A stretch of DNA of 64,000 nucleotides from Acidithiobacillus ferrooxidans ATCC 23270 (lineage in GTDB: Bacteria > Pseudomonadota > Gammaproteobacteria > Acidithiobacillales > Acidithiobacillaceae), in contig NC_011761.1 of the NCBI RefSeq assembly GCF_000021485.1, positions 1,642,001 through 1,706,000 of the forward strand. Reading direction: 5' to 3'. The translations under genes were made by a program, and so were the position numbers. Of this stretch, positions 27,360 to 36,134 are shown in pieces (the stretch's first letter is position 1; each line of letters begins with the position of its first letter). The notes under the pieces were generated by a model. The model was not told the origin of the DNA. It saw nothing but the letters and a program-made list of their open reading frames with translations, and made no database searches.

Positions 27360-28357
27360 ACATGCCGCGCCCGACGCCTGCGGAGTGGTCGCCGATATGG
27401 AGACTGGTGCAAACCGGTCTGCCCCAGGCGATGCTTGCCGCAGGCGAGTCGGGAACGCTGGTCGCACAGTACTGCGATGATTTGCAACAGGTGGCGCTGT
27501 GTTTTGCGCCAACGGCGCAGGGGCTGCCCTGTGGAACCTGCCGTTCCTGCCGTTTGTTGGCGGAGGGCAATCATCCCGATCTGCTGATGATCACTCCCGA
27601 AACCGGAAAACGCATCACCATTGAGGCGGTGCGCCATGCCAACGAGTTCCTCGCCTTCACCCCGCAGGTCAGCGCGTGTCGCTGGCTGCGCATCGCGCCG
27701 GCCGAGGCGATGACTGCGGCGGCGGCCAATGCCCTGCTTAAAACCCTGGAGGAACCTGCGGCGCGTGCCCATATTCTTCTGCTCAGTGAACACCCGTCAC
27801 AGCTTATTCCCACCATCCGATCCCGTTTGCAGAGATTGCCGTTCCCGACGATGCTTCCGGGGCAGTGCGTGAACTGGCTGGAAGGTCTCGGCATACCGCC
27901 TGCGGAGGCGCTCTCGTTAAGTCGGCAGTTTGCGAACCGGCCATTGCGTGCCTGGCAACTTTGGGAATCCGGATGGGTCACGCTGCGCCGAACCTGGATC
28001 GAGACGCTGTTGAACCTTCCTCGGCAAGGGCCTGTCGCCGCTTTGCGGCTGGCAGACAACTGGGCCAAAGACACCGACTTGCTGCTGCTGCGCGAACTGG
28101 TTCTAAGCCTGTTGGCGGATTTGCTGCGTCTTCAAGGCCATCGCCTGGACAACGTCGTGCATTTAGACTATCTGCAATCGCTGGAGGTTATGGCGCAATC
28201 GGCCCGGGTCGCGTGCCTCTGGCCGGCCCTGGAGGGGTGGGCGCGGCTGCCTGAGTCGCTTGCGCAGAATCGCAATGTGGGGATGACACTGGAAACGTTA
28301 TTGTTGAATTGGGTAGGCATTTGGTCAGGACAGGTGGCGCATGGAATTACAAGCTGA
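27356..28357 (+). CDS. holB: DNA polymerase III delta-prime subunit
   Basis: HolB is the clamp-loader delta' subunit. The 333-residue protein contains the zinc-binding cysteines of CGTCRSCRL, the DnaX-like region [20 protein letters not shown], and the SRC-like sensor IPTIRSRLQRLPF. The P-loop Lys of DnaX is missing, as expected for delta'. tmk-holB-pilZ is a conserved string in gammaproteobacteria. Confidence 0.93.
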   Translation: MNMPRPTPAEWSPIWRLVQTGLPQAMLAAGESGTLVAQYCDDLQQVALCFAPTAQGLPCGTCRSCRLLAEGNHPDLLMITPETGKRITIEAVRHANEFLAFTPQVSACRWLRIAPAEAMTAAAANALLKTLEEPAARAHILLLSEHPSQLIPTIRSRLQRLPFPTMLPGQCVNWLEGLGIPPAEALSLSRQFANRPLRAWQLWESGWVTLRRTWIETLLNLPRQGPVAALRLADNWAKDTDLLLLRELVLSLLADLLRLQGHRLDNVVHLDYLQSLEVMAQSARVACLWPALEGWARLPESLAQNRNVGMTLETLLLNWVGIWSGQVAHGITS

Positions 28358-28697
28358 AGCGGGGGGTGCGGCAAAGGCGCTGTCCGTCGTGTTACGGGAT
28401 GCCACCGCAGTGCAGCGTTACTACATGCCCAACATCAAAGGGGGCGGGGTACTGGTAGAGACAGCGAACCTCCTGCCCATAGGTACCGAGGTGCTGCTCA
28501 TGATCACCCTCCCCGACGGTCAACCGCGTGCACCGGTCATGGGAAAGGTGGTGTGGGTGACGCCACCCGACAACCGTGAGGGTCGTCCTCCCGCCATCGG
28601 TGTCCAGTTTGTCAATGACCGCTCCGGGGTCCTGATCCGGATTCAGAACGCGCTGTCCGGCCTGCCAAGGAACGATGGTGAGGTGCTGAGTTTTTAA
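28341..28697 (+). CDS. pilZ: PilZ domain protein (type IV pilus biogenesis PilZ-like)
   Basis: The 118-residue protein has the PilZ fold region YYMPNIKGGGVLVETANL, PIGTEVLLMITLP, GKVVWVTP and IGVQFVND. It lacks the RxxxR and D/NxSxxG c-di-GMP-binding residues, as in the pilus-assembly PilZ. It overlaps holB by 17 bases. Together with pilF at 40.5 kb it suggests type IV pili. Confidence 0.9.
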   Translation: MELQAEAGGAAKALSVVLRDATAVQRYYMPNIKGGGVLVETANLLPIGTEVLLMITLPDGQPRAPVMGKVVWVTPPDNREGRPPAIGVQFVNDRSGVLIRIQNALSGLPRNDGEVLSF

Positions 28698-28745
28698 AAT
28701 GCCGCTTGGGCGCAGGCCCCGCACGGGTCACTCCGCACGGGGTCA

Positions 28746-28775
28746 TTGCCCTGATGCTGGCGTCTGAGGTACACT
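28746..28775 (+). promoter_or_regulatory. Candidate promoter of tRNA-Ser (and 4.5S RNA/dnaX)
   Basis: TTGCCC (28746-28751), an 18-base spacer and TACACT (28770-28775, four of six to the -10 consensus) end 11 bases before the tRNA 5' end. Just upstream is a short imperfect direct repeat CCGCACGGGTCA / CCGCACGGGGTCA (from 28720). Confidence 0.45.
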
Positions 28776-28786
28776 TCGTCCCCTCA

Positions 28787-28877
<91 letters not shown>

Positions 28878-28914
28878 ATCATCGTCCGTCAGTGGACAGT
28901 CTCAGGTTTTCTAT

Positions 28915-29026
28915 GGCGACAAAGATCGGTCCCCTCGCAGTGGTAACTGGTGAACCCCGTCAGGCCCGGAAGGGAGCAGCGGCAGCCGGTGATCCAGGTG
29001 CCGGGGTGCGGCTGATCGGCGTCGCC
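28915..29026 (+). ncRNA. ffs: Signal recognition particle 4.5S RNA
   Basis: The domain IV signature GTCAGGCCCGGAAGGGAGCA, with its symmetric and asymmetric loops that bind Ffh, lies in the centre (about 28959-28978). The ends pair as GGCGAC (28915-28920) with GTCGCC (29021-29026), and inner GATCGG pairs with CTGATC. Length about 112 bases, close to E. coli 4.5S (114). Precise ends could differ by a few bases. Confidence 0.95.
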
Positions 29027-29046
29027 ACCCTATATTTCAGAGCCGC

Positions 29047-30765
29047 ATGAGCGCCTATCTCGCGCTGGCCCGCCGCTGGCGACCCCAACATTTTGACGAT
29101 TTTGTCGGGCAGGAGGCCGTCGTCTCCGCCTTGCGCCATGCCCTGGATTCCGGCCGCATCCATCATGCTTTTCTGTTCACCGGCACACGGGGCGTCGGCA
29201 AGACGACTCTGGCGCGGCTGCTCGCCAAGTGTCTGAACTGCGAGCGAGGCGTGAGCAGCAACCCCTGCGGAGAGTGCAGCGCCTGCCGCAGTATTGCTGC
29301 AGGGAACTTCGTGGATCTGCTGGAGGTGGACGCGGCAAGCCGTACCCGGGTGGATGAGACCCGCGACCTTCTGGACAATGTCCAGTATGCGCCTACGGCT
29401 GGTCGCTACAAGGCGTACCTCATTGACGAGGTGCATATGTTATCTGCGCACAGCTTCAATGCGCTGCTGAAAACCTTGGAAGAACCGCCGGAACATGTCA
29501 AATTTCTGCTGGCGACTACGGACCCACAGAAGCTGCCGATAACCGTGCTCTCCCGCTGCCTGCAGTTTAATTTACGTCGCCTGGATGTTCCCCAGATTCA
29601 GGGAAGATTGCGGCAGATCATGTCGTTGGAACAGGTGCCGGCGGAGGACGCCGCCCTGCAGATACTATCGCGCGCTGCCGACGGGAGTCTGCGTGACGCC
29701 TTGAGTCTGCTGGATCAGGCTATTGTCCACGGTGGTGGCGCGGTGCGGCGCGACGGCGTGCTCGCGATGCTGGGGCGCAGCGGCGATGACGCGGTGCTGG
29801 GTCTGATCGCCGCGCTGGTGGACCGAGATGCTGCACAGGTATTCGCCATAGTGGGTGATCATCTGGCGCGGGGCATGGACGGGCCCGGCCTGCTGGACCT
29901 GGTCATAGAAGGCCTGCATCGCATCGCTCTGGCGCAATTTCTTCCAGCCGATCCGGATGACGATGGCGCCGAGGCGGTCGTGCATCTGCGCGGGAGAATC
30001 AGCCCGCTTACCCTGCAGTCCTGGTATTTTTTGCTCCTTTCGGCACGACGTGACTTTGCGCTTTATCCAGATGATCGCATGGCGCTGGAGATGGCCTTTC
30101 TGCGGGTGTTGAGCTTTTCCGGTTCAGCATCGCCCGACTCGCCGCCAGCGGCCCTCCCGGGCGGGGAAAACCGGCATCCTGGCGAGTCACTTCCCCCGAC
30201 GCGCGAATTCGTTATGCCCGAGGCAACTTCACCGCTATCGGATCATTCGGTTCCCCTGCTCTCCATCCGTTCACGGGATGAAGTCCGGGAGCCGTCGCCG
30301 GTAGCGACGTCCGGTCAGCGCGATGCGGATGCCGGGACCGCGCCAGCAGCAGACTGGCGTCGCGTACTGGCATCGCTGGCGGTGTCGCCGATGATTGCCG
30401 AGTACCTGCGCTACGGACAAGCCCTGCGCTGCGATCCGGAGGCGGTGGAGTTGGCCGTGGAGCCCAATTATTTGCCGTTCCTTCTCAAGACCGAGGCCCG
30501 CCGGGCGTTACATCAGGCGCTTACGGCATATTACGGCCGGGAGCCCAGGCTCAGCATTGTTGCTCTCACCATAGAGACCGGGGTGGGCAGCCTGGTGCAG
30601 GAAGACCGGGCGCAGCTGGCGTCCCGGCAAGCTGCAGCAGAGGCACGTGTGGCCGCGGATCCGCGCATCGGCGCGTTCCTCGAAGCCCTGGATGCCCGCG
30701 TAGAATCCATTGAAATCGTGGCGGCATCCTCAAACGATATGCCGTCAGCTCACAATGAAACGTAA
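29047..30765 (+). CDS. dnaX: DNA polymerase III gamma/tau subunit
   Basis: DnaX is the clamp-loader ATPase. The 572-residue protein has P-loop GTRGVGKTT near residue 45, four zinc cysteines ([19 protein letters not shown] region), [20 protein letters not shown] and SRCLQFNLR. The C-terminal third carries a variable Pro/Ser-rich linker (about 360-440) and the tau domain. No A-rich slippery site with a following stem is apparent, so a separate gamma form by frameshifting is not supported. It begins 20 bases after ffs. Confidence 0.95.
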   Translation: MSAYLALARRWRPQHFDDFVGQEAVVSALRHALDSGRIHHAFLFTGTRGVGKTTLARLLAKCLNCERGVSSNPCGECSACRSIAAGNFVDLLEVDAASRTRVDETRDLLDNVQYAPTAGRYKAYLIDEVHMLSAHSFNALLKTLEEPPEHVKFLLATTDPQKLPITVLSRCLQFNLRRLDVPQIQGRLRQIMSLEQVPAEDAALQILSRAADGSLRDALSLLDQAIVHGGGAVRRDGVLAMLGRSGDDAVLGLIAALVDRDAAQVFAIVGDHLARGMDGPGLLDLVIEGLHRIALAQFLPADPDDDGAEAVVHLRGRISPLTLQSWYFLLLSARRDFALYPDDRMALEMAFLRVLSFSGSASPDSPPAALPGGENRHPGESLPPTREFVMPEATSPLSDHSVPLLSIRSRDEVREPSPVATSGQRDADAGTAPAADWRRVLASLAVSPMIAEYLRYGQALRCDPEAVELAVEPNYLPFLLKTEARRALHQALTAYYGREPRLSIVALTIETGVGSLVQEDRAQLASRQAAAEARVAADPRIGAFLEALDARVESIEIVAASSNDMPSAHNET

Positions 30766-30784
30766 ACAGGGAGGTAAGGAAAAG

Positions 30785-31108
30785 ATGAAAGGTGGACTGG
30801 GGAATATCATGAAGCAGGCGCAGCAACTCCAGGAGCGTTTGCAAAAGACGCAGGAAGAACTTGCCCAGGTAGAGGTGCAGGGCCACGCGGGTGGCAATCT
30901 GGTGGAAGTCACCATGACCTGCCGACATGACGTGCGGCGAGTTCGCATCGACCCCTCTCTGCTGACCGACGGCGATCAGGAGATGCTCGAAGATCTTGTG
31001 GCAGCGGCCATCAATGACGCCGTGCGCACTGCTGAGAAGGTCAGCGCGGAGCGGATGTCGGAAGTGACTGGCGGCATGAATATTCCGGGCATGAACCTGC
31101 CTTTCTAG
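30785..31108 (+). CDS. ybaB: Nucleoid-associated protein YbaB/EbfC
   Basis: The 107-residue protein starts [20 protein letters not shown] and continues [19 protein letters not shown], typical of YbaB, which binds DNA as a dimer. The C-terminal Met/Gly-rich tail ([10 protein letters not shown]) is also typical. The ATG at 30785 follows GGAGGTAAGGA closely; an in-frame ATG at 30710 would overlap dnaX. dnaX-ybaB-recR is a conserved triplet. Confidence 0.95.
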   Translation: MKGGLGNIMKQAQQLQERLQKTQEELAQVEVQGHAGGNLVEVTMTCRHDVRRVRIDPSLLTDGDQEMLEDLVAAAINDAVRTAEKVSAERMSEVTGGMNIPGMNLPF

Positions 31109-31114
31109 GCACTT

Positions 31115-31714
31115 ATGGCAGACGTTCCGAGTATGGACGCCCTGGTGGCACTGCTACGCCGCCTACCGGGTATTGGCCCGCGTTCGGCGCAACGGATCAG
31201 CTATGAGTTGCTGGTGCGTAAGCGCGATCTCATGCCGCAACTCGCCGCAGCCTTTCAGCAAGCCCACGCGGTGGTCCGTTTTTGTGAGCGCTGCAACAAC
31301 CTGAGCGAAGCGCCATTGTGTGCCGTCTGTCGTTCCGAACACCGGGACCGTTCCATTTTGTGCGTGGTGGAATCGCCCGCTGATCTGCGTGCAATCGAGG
31401 ATACGGGGGTGTTCGTCGGCGAATTTTTCGTATTGATGGGGCATTTGTCGCCCCTGGACGGCATCGGTCCCGAAGCCCTGCATATCGACCGCCTCAGCGC
31501 GCGACTGGGTGAAACAGACTTGCAGGAAGTGATTTTTGCGACCAATCCTACCCTGGAAGGAGAGGCTACAGCCCAGTTTCTCGCTGGACTGGTTCCTGAC
31601 GGTGTCACCATCAGTCGTATCGCGCGGGGGGTGCCGGTGGGTGGTGAACTGGAATATGTCGATCGCAGCACCCTCGGGCGCGCCTTGCATGGTCGTCGCT
31701 TGCTCGACGAATAA
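31115..31714 (+). CDS. recR: Recombination mediator RecR
   Basis: RecR acts with RecF/RecO to load RecA at gaps. The 199-residue protein has the HhH motif RRLPGIGPRSAQRIS, the zinc finger CERCNNLSEAPLCAVC, and a Toprim domain with VVESPADLRAIE and ATNPTLEGEATA. The start ATG follows ybaB by 6 bases. Confidence 0.96.
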   Translation: MADVPSMDALVALLRRLPGIGPRSAQRISYELLVRKRDLMPQLAAAFQQAHAVVRFCERCNNLSEAPLCAVCRSEHRDRSILCVVESPADLRAIEDTGVFVGEFFVLMGHLSPLDGIGPEALHIDRLSARLGETDLQEVIFATNPTLEGEATAQFLAGLVPDGVTISRIARGVPVGGELEYVDRSTLGRALHGRRLLDE

Positions 31715-31773
31715 GCACTTACCCATCGTTTCGTAAAGATAAAAGCCATCAATTTCGAGAGGAAGCAGCCATC

Positions 31774-32991
31774 ATGATACCCACAGGAGTCACGCCTCCA
31801 GGCGGAAATGTGTTTTTTTTGCTGATGGGCGCCATTCTGGTGTTTGCCATGCATGGCGGATTCGCCTTCCTGGAACTGGGTACGGTACGACGGCGCAGCC
31901 AGGTAAATGCGCTGGTGAAGATTCTCAGTGATTTTGGTATATCCACCATCGTCTATTTTTTTGTGGGTTATCATATCGCCTATGGCATCAGCTTTTTTGC
32001 CGATGTAAAGGCTCTGACCGCAAGCAATCATGGTTTTCAGATGGTGCGGTTTTTTTTCCTGCTGACCTTCGCTGCTGCGGTGCCAGCCATTATCTCCGGT
32101 GGTATTGCCGAACGGGCACGTTTTTATCCCCAATTGCTGGCGACTGCCTTTCTGGTGGGACTGGTTTATCCCTTTTACGAAGGGATCGTCTGGAATGGTC
32201 ATTATGGTATTCAAGCCTGGTTTACCAGCGTTTTTGGTGCACCTTTCCACGATTTCGCAGGCTCGGTGGTAGTGCATGCCATGGGTGGATGGATGGCGCT
32301 GATGGCGGTCTGGCTGCTGGGTTCGCGCAAGGGGCGTTACGGGAAAGATGGTGCGGTACACGCCATGCCGCCTTCCAACATTCCCTTTCTGGCGCTGGGC
32401 TCCTGGATTCTGATCATCGGCTGGTTTGGTTTTAATGTGATGAGTGCACAGCAAATTGCCGCTGTGCAGGGTCTGGTGGCACTCAATTCGCTTATGGCAC
32501 TGGTGGGCGGCATGCTGGCGGCGCTGGCGGTAGGGAAGGGCGATCCGGGCTTCGTTCATAATGGCGCTCTGGCAGGTCTCGTGGCCATCTGCGCCGGTTC
32601 CGATGTGGTGCAACCCATTGGGGCTTTGGCCATCGGTGCCATTGCCGGCATTATTTTTGTCTACCTGTTCACCTTTGTGCAGCATCGCCTGCGTCTGGAT
32701 GACGTGCTGGGTGTCTGGCCGCTCCATGGTGTTTGCGGGGTGTGGGGTGGACTGGCCGTCGGAATTTTTGGACATCAGTTCCTCGGCGGCGCCGGTGGGG
32801 TCAGTTTCTGGTCTCAGTTGCTGGGCACCGCACTAGGCGTCCTGGTCGCCCTGGCGGGCAGTGGTATCGTCTACGGCAGCATCAAGTACTTTATCGGGAT
32901 TCGTCTGGATCCCGAGGCGGAGTATGCGGGGGCGGATTTGAGCTTGCACCATGTCAGCGCGTATCCTGAAGAGGATATCGAGAGGGCGTGA
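31774..32991 (+). CDS. amtB: Ammonium transporter AmtB
   Basis: This Amt channel of 405 residues has 11 membrane helices. The twin pore histidines are visible in SVVVHAMGGWMA and WPLHGVCGVWGG, and the periplasmic NH4+ site Trp/Phe lies in the expected segments. There is no cleavable signal peptide, and the N-terminus is shorter than in E. coli AmtB. GAGAGGAAG lies ahead of the ATG. The usual glnK partner is not adjacent: upstream is recR, downstream nnrD. The 3' end overlaps or abuts nnrD. Confidence 0.94.
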   Translation: MIPTGVTPPGGNVFFLLMGAILVFAMHGGFAFLELGTVRRRSQVNALVKILSDFGISTIVYFFVGYHIAYGISFFADVKALTASNHGFQMVRFFFLLTFAAAVPAIISGGIAERARFYPQLLATAFLVGLVYPFYEGIVWNGHYGIQAWFTSVFGAPFHDFAGSVVVHAMGGWMALMAVWLLGSRKGRYGKDGAVHAMPPSNIPFLALGSWILIIGWFGFNVMSAQQIAAVQGLVALNSLMALVGGMLAALAVGKGDPGFVHNGALAGLVAICAGSDVVQPIGALAIGAIAGIIFVYLFTFVQHRLRLDDVLGVWPLHGVCGVWGGLAVGIFGHQFLGGAGGVSFWSQLLGTALGVLVALAGSGIVYGSIKYFIGIRLDPEAEYAGADLSLHHVSAYPEEDIERA

Positions 32992-32993
32992 CC

Positions 32994-33845
32994 ATGACAG
33001 AACCTTTTGCTGCCCTGAACTGGCAGGCCATGCCGGGCCTGCCGGTGCGCAGCCCGCAGGCGCACAAAGGAAGCTTCGGCCACGTTTTCGTAGTAGGCGG
33101 AGGGCCGGGCATGGGCGGGGCACTGGCGCTGGCCTCTGCCGCCGCCTATCGGGTGGGCAGCGGATTGGTGACGGCGGTGGGGCATCCCTCGGCGATCCCA
33201 TACTTGGCAGCACACCTGCCGGAAGCGACCTGGCGGGACTGGCCTGCGGCTTTTGGAGATTTGCCGGACCACGCCGTCCTGGCTGTTGGCCCTGGCTTGG
33301 GTCAGGGCCTGGCCGCCCATGATCTGTTGCTGGAAATCGGTACACTGTCCTGTCCCCAGGTATGGGACGCCGATGCCCTGAACATTCTCGCGCGTTTTGG
33401 TCCGAAACTGCTGACCACCGACGCACTTCGTCTGTTTACCCCACATCCGGGCGAAGCGGCCCGCCTGCTGGGGATAACGGTCGCCGCTGTACAGGCAGAC
33501 CGTATCGCGGCGATTGTTCGGTTACGTGCCCGCTATGGCGGCTACTGGGTCCTCAAGGGCCACCATAGTCTCCTGCTAGGATGCGCTGTCCGGAATCTCT
33601 GTACTTTGGGCAATCCCGGCATGGCCACGGGCGGCAGCGGGGACGTGCTGACCGGCCTGTTGGCCGGTCTGCTGGCGGTCGGTCTGGACGCCGACCGGTC
33701 GCTGTCCCTCGGCGTGTGCCTGCATGCCCGCGCGGGCGATATCGCGGCCGCGGAGATGGGCGAGGCCAGCCTGCTGGCCGGGGACATCCTGGCGGCAGTG
33801 CCCCGCGCTTTACAGGAGTTGACGCAACGTCATGACGGAAACTGA
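32994..33845 (+). CDS. nnrD: ADP/ATP-dependent NAD(P)H-hydrate dehydratase (stand-alone)
   Basis: NnrD repairs hydrated NAD(P)H. The protein of about 283 residues has the ribokinase-fold signatures HKGSFGHVFVVGGGPGMGGA at the N-terminus, FTPHPGEAARLLG, and the conserved NPGMATGGSGDVLTG. The epimerase domain (NnrE) found fused in E. coli Nnr is missing. AGAGGG at 32981-32986 fits the ATG at 32994; a GTG at 32988 overlapping the amtB stop is an alternative. The 3' end overlaps bioA by 14 bases. Confidence 0.92.
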   Translation: MTEPFAALNWQAMPGLPVRSPQAHKGSFGHVFVVGGGPGMGGALALASAAAYRVGSGLVTAVGHPSAIPYLAAHLPEATWRDWPAAFGDLPDHAVLAVGPGLGQGLAAHDLLLEIGTLSCPQVWDADALNILARFGPKLLTTDALRLFTPHPGEAARLLGITVAAVQADRIAAIVRLRARYGGYWVLKGHHSLLLGCAVRNLCTLGNPGMATGGSGDVLTGLLAGLLAVGLDADRSLSLGVCLHARAGDIAAAEMGEASLLAGDILAAVPRALQELTQRHDGN

Positions 33846-35181
33846 AGTATTGCGGGAATGGGATCGCCGTTATTTCTGGCATCCCTTCACCCAGATGCAG
33901 TGTTACGGGGATGACGACCCGTGGATCATCGACCGTGCAGAAGGCAACTACGTGTATGATACGCAAGGTCATCGCTGTCTGGATGCGATCGCCAGCCTGT
34001 GGTGCAATGTTCACGGCCACCGTCATCCCCGACTGGATGCCGCCCTGATCGGGCAGTTGGGCAAGGTCGCACACAGCACGGCCCTGGGTGCGGGCAATGC
34101 TCCGGCCATTCGTCTCGCCAAGGCGCTGGTAGAAATTACCCCGCCTTCCCTGCAACATTGTTTTTTTTCGGAGGACGGCGCCGAGGCGGTCGAGGTCGCC
34201 ATCAAGATGGCGGCCCAGTACTGGTGTAATCTGGGCCGCCCCGAAAAACGCCTCTTCCTGACCCTGGACAATGCCTATCATGGGGACACCGTTGGCGCCG
34301 TTTCGGTGGGCGGCTTCCCCCTGTTTCACGAGGTATACGGGCACCTCCTGTTCCCCACTTTACGCTTGCCGAGCCCCTATGTATTGCAGTGGGAAGACTG
34401 CGAGGGGGATCCGGAGCAGGCAACAGCCGTATGGCTGGCAGTGCTGGAAACGACGCTTCAGAAGCAGAGCGGCGAGATTGCGGCCGTGATCCTGGAGGGC
34501 GGGGTGCAGGGCGCCGCGGGCATATTGCCTTTCCCGCCCGGCATTCTGGCCGGTGCGCAACATCTGTGCCGGGCCTACGAGGTCTTGCTGATCATTGATG
34601 AGGTCGCGACCGGCTTCGGCCGCAGCGGCAAGCTTTTTTCCTGTGAGTGGGAGTCTGTCGAACCAGACCTGTTGGCCTTGGGTAAGGGGCTGAGTGGTGG
34701 TTACTTGCCGGTGGCTGCGACCCTCGCCGCAGAACATGTTTATGCTGCCTTTCTTGCGCCTTTCGGGGAAACCCGGCAGTTTTACTACGGGCATACCTAC
34801 ACCGCCAATCCTCTGGCCTGTGCGGTAGCGCTGGAGAACCTGGCACTTTTTGCGGAAGGTGGTGTGCTGGCTGCTTTGCCCGAGAAGATCGCCCGGTTGC
34901 GAGCCGGGCTGCAGCGTTTTCACGGCCAGTCGTGGGCAGGGGAGGTCCGCCAGTTCGGTTTGATGGCCGCCATCGCGTTGCGCGACCCCGGGACGAATGC
35001 GCCTTATCCCTACGGAGATCGCGTCGAATACGCAGTGTGCCGGAGAGCACGGGAAATGGGCGTTTACAGCCGTCCCCTCGGTGATCTCCTCACCATAGTT
35101 CCGCCGCTGTCGGTGACAGCAGCGGAAATAGACACTATCCTCAACGTATTATATGACGCCATGGCGGAAGGACGATCCTGA
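33832..35181 (+). CDS. bioA: Adenosylmethionine--8-amino-7-oxononanoate aminotransferase
   Basis: BioA makes 7,8-diaminopelargonate for biotin, using SAM as amino donor. The 449-residue class III aminotransferase has WHPFTQMQCYGDD at the N-terminus (BioA hallmark), FFSEDGAEAVEVAIKMA, LIIDEVATGFGRSGKLF and the PLP lysine (about K285) in LALGKGLSGGYLP. No other bio genes are in the window. Confidence 0.93.
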   Translation: MTETEVLREWDRRYFWHPFTQMQCYGDDDPWIIDRAEGNYVYDTQGHRCLDAIASLWCNVHGHRHPRLDAALIGQLGKVAHSTALGAGNAPAIRLAKALVEITPPSLQHCFFSEDGAEAVEVAIKMAAQYWCNLGRPEKRLFLTLDNAYHGDTVGAVSVGGFPLFHEVYGHLLFPTLRLPSPYVLQWEDCEGDPEQATAVWLAVLETTLQKQSGEIAAVILEGGVQGAAGILPFPPGILAGAQHLCRAYEVLLIIDEVATGFGRSGKLFSCEWESVEPDLLALGKGLSGGYLPVAATLAAEHVYAAFLAPFGETRQFYYGHTYTANPLACAVALENLALFAEGGVLAALPEKIARLRAGLQRFHGQSWAGEVRQFGLMAAIALRDPGTNAPYPYGDRVEYAVCRRAREMGVYSRPLGDLLTIVPPLSVTAAEIDTILNVLYDAMAEGRS

Positions 35182-35636
35182 TGAAAACGGCCCAAGATAT
35201 CATGAACCGCGAAGTTGTTACGGTGCTGGCCGATGATCCGGTCGATAAAGTGGGAGATGTGCTCCTCAGTTCCGGGCACCACAGCCTGCCTGTGGTGAAC
35301 AGCGAGGATCATCTGGTCGGAATGATCGGCGAACGGGATCTGATCGACGCCCACCGCAAGGTGCATCTGCCGACCATGCTTACTATCCTGGATGGTCTGA
35401 TCCCTCTGGGCGGTATGCATGAATACGAGGAAGAGCTACGCAAAGTCACGGCGGTGACCGCCGGTCAGTTGGCGAGCTCCCACGTCATTACCGCCGCCCC
35501 CGATGAAGATACGGACGCGGTGGCCGAGAAGTTGCTGCGCAAGGATGTACATGCCGTGCCGGTGGTCGATAACAGCGGTTTATTGCTGGGTATCATCAGT
35601 CGCTCGGATATTCTTCAGCATCTGCTAAAACCCTGA
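35181..35636 (+). CDS. Tandem CBS-domain protein
   Basis: This 151-residue protein consists of two CBS motifs, at about residues 7-60 (AQDIMNREVVTVLADD, LPVVNSEDHLVGMIGERDL) and 92-148 (VITAAPDEDTDAVAEKLL, VPVVDNSGLLLGIISRSDI), joined by a helical insert. It has no catalytic domain. CBS pairs bind adenosine nucleotides, so it may be a sensor; the partner is unknown. Its start overlaps the last base of bioA (TGATG), so it is likely co-transcribed. Confidence 0.88.
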   Translation: MKTAQDIMNREVVTVLADDPVDKVGDVLLSSGHHSLPVVNSEDHLVGMIGERDLIDAHRKVHLPTMLTILDGLIPLGGMHEYEEELRKVTAVTAGQLASSHVITAAPDEDTDAVAEKLLRKDVHAVPVVDNSGLLLGIISRSDILQHLLKP

Positions 35637-35648
35637 ACCTGGTATCGG

Positions 35649-36134
35649 ATGCACTGGGATTTCGCAGATGCAGAAGCCTGCCGGGACTGGGGGCGACAGC
35701 TTGCCCAGCGCATTCATATCCCTGCGGTTATTTATCTTGAGGGCGATCTGGGGGTCGGTAAAACCACTCTGGCCCAGGCCATCTTAAAGGCGCTGGGCGT
35801 TACCCGGAACATCAAAAGCCCGACCTATACCCTGATGGAACAGTATCCGACCCGGATCGGACCGGCTCTGCATCTTGATTTGTATCGTCTGCAAGAGCCG
35901 GAGGAGCTGGAATTCATCGGTATCCGTGATTATCTGACAGAACCTTCCCTGTGGTTGGTGGAATGGCCGGAGCGAGGTGCGGGTTTCCTGCCCCCTGCCG
36001 ATTTGTCACTCACCCTCCGTATTCTGGACAACGGCAGTCACCGTCTGGAATGGCTGGGGCATCAGCCCCATGTTCAGGACTGGACCATTTTCTTGACGCC
36101 CGCATCCACCCGGAAAATCTGCCATGGGGAATGA
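35649..36134 (+). CDS. tsaE: tRNA threonylcarbamoyladenosine biosynthesis ATPase TsaE
   Basis: TsaE is the ATPase of the TsaBDE complex that makes t6A37 in tRNAs. The 161-residue protein has the P-loop [28 protein letters not shown], the HLDLYRLQEPEELEFIG segment and LVEWPERG, all family hallmarks. It overlaps mutL by 11 bases. Confidence 0.94.
   Translation: MHWDFADAEACRDWGRQLAQRIHIPAVIYLEGDLGVGKTTLAQAILKALGVTRNIKSPTYTLMEQYPTRIGPALHLDLYRLQEPEELEFIGIRDYLTEPSLWLVEWPERGAGFLPPADLSLTLRILDNGSHRLEWLGHQPHVQDWTIFLTPASTRKICHGE

Noticed and set aside
30120-30400. Programmed frameshift in dnaX to make gamma
   Set aside because: No A-AAA-AAG type slippery heptamer with a following stem was found in the linker region.
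31680-31715. Possible sigma-54 promoter for amtB (TGGTCG...TTGCT)
   Set aside because: The invariant GG and GC are 9, not 10, bases apart and the site lies in the recR coding end.
31255-32775. 506-codon open frame antisense to recR and amtB
   Set aside because: It is the complement of two firmly identified genes. Its product is His/Gln-rich with no domain, as expected from the GC-skewed reverse frame.
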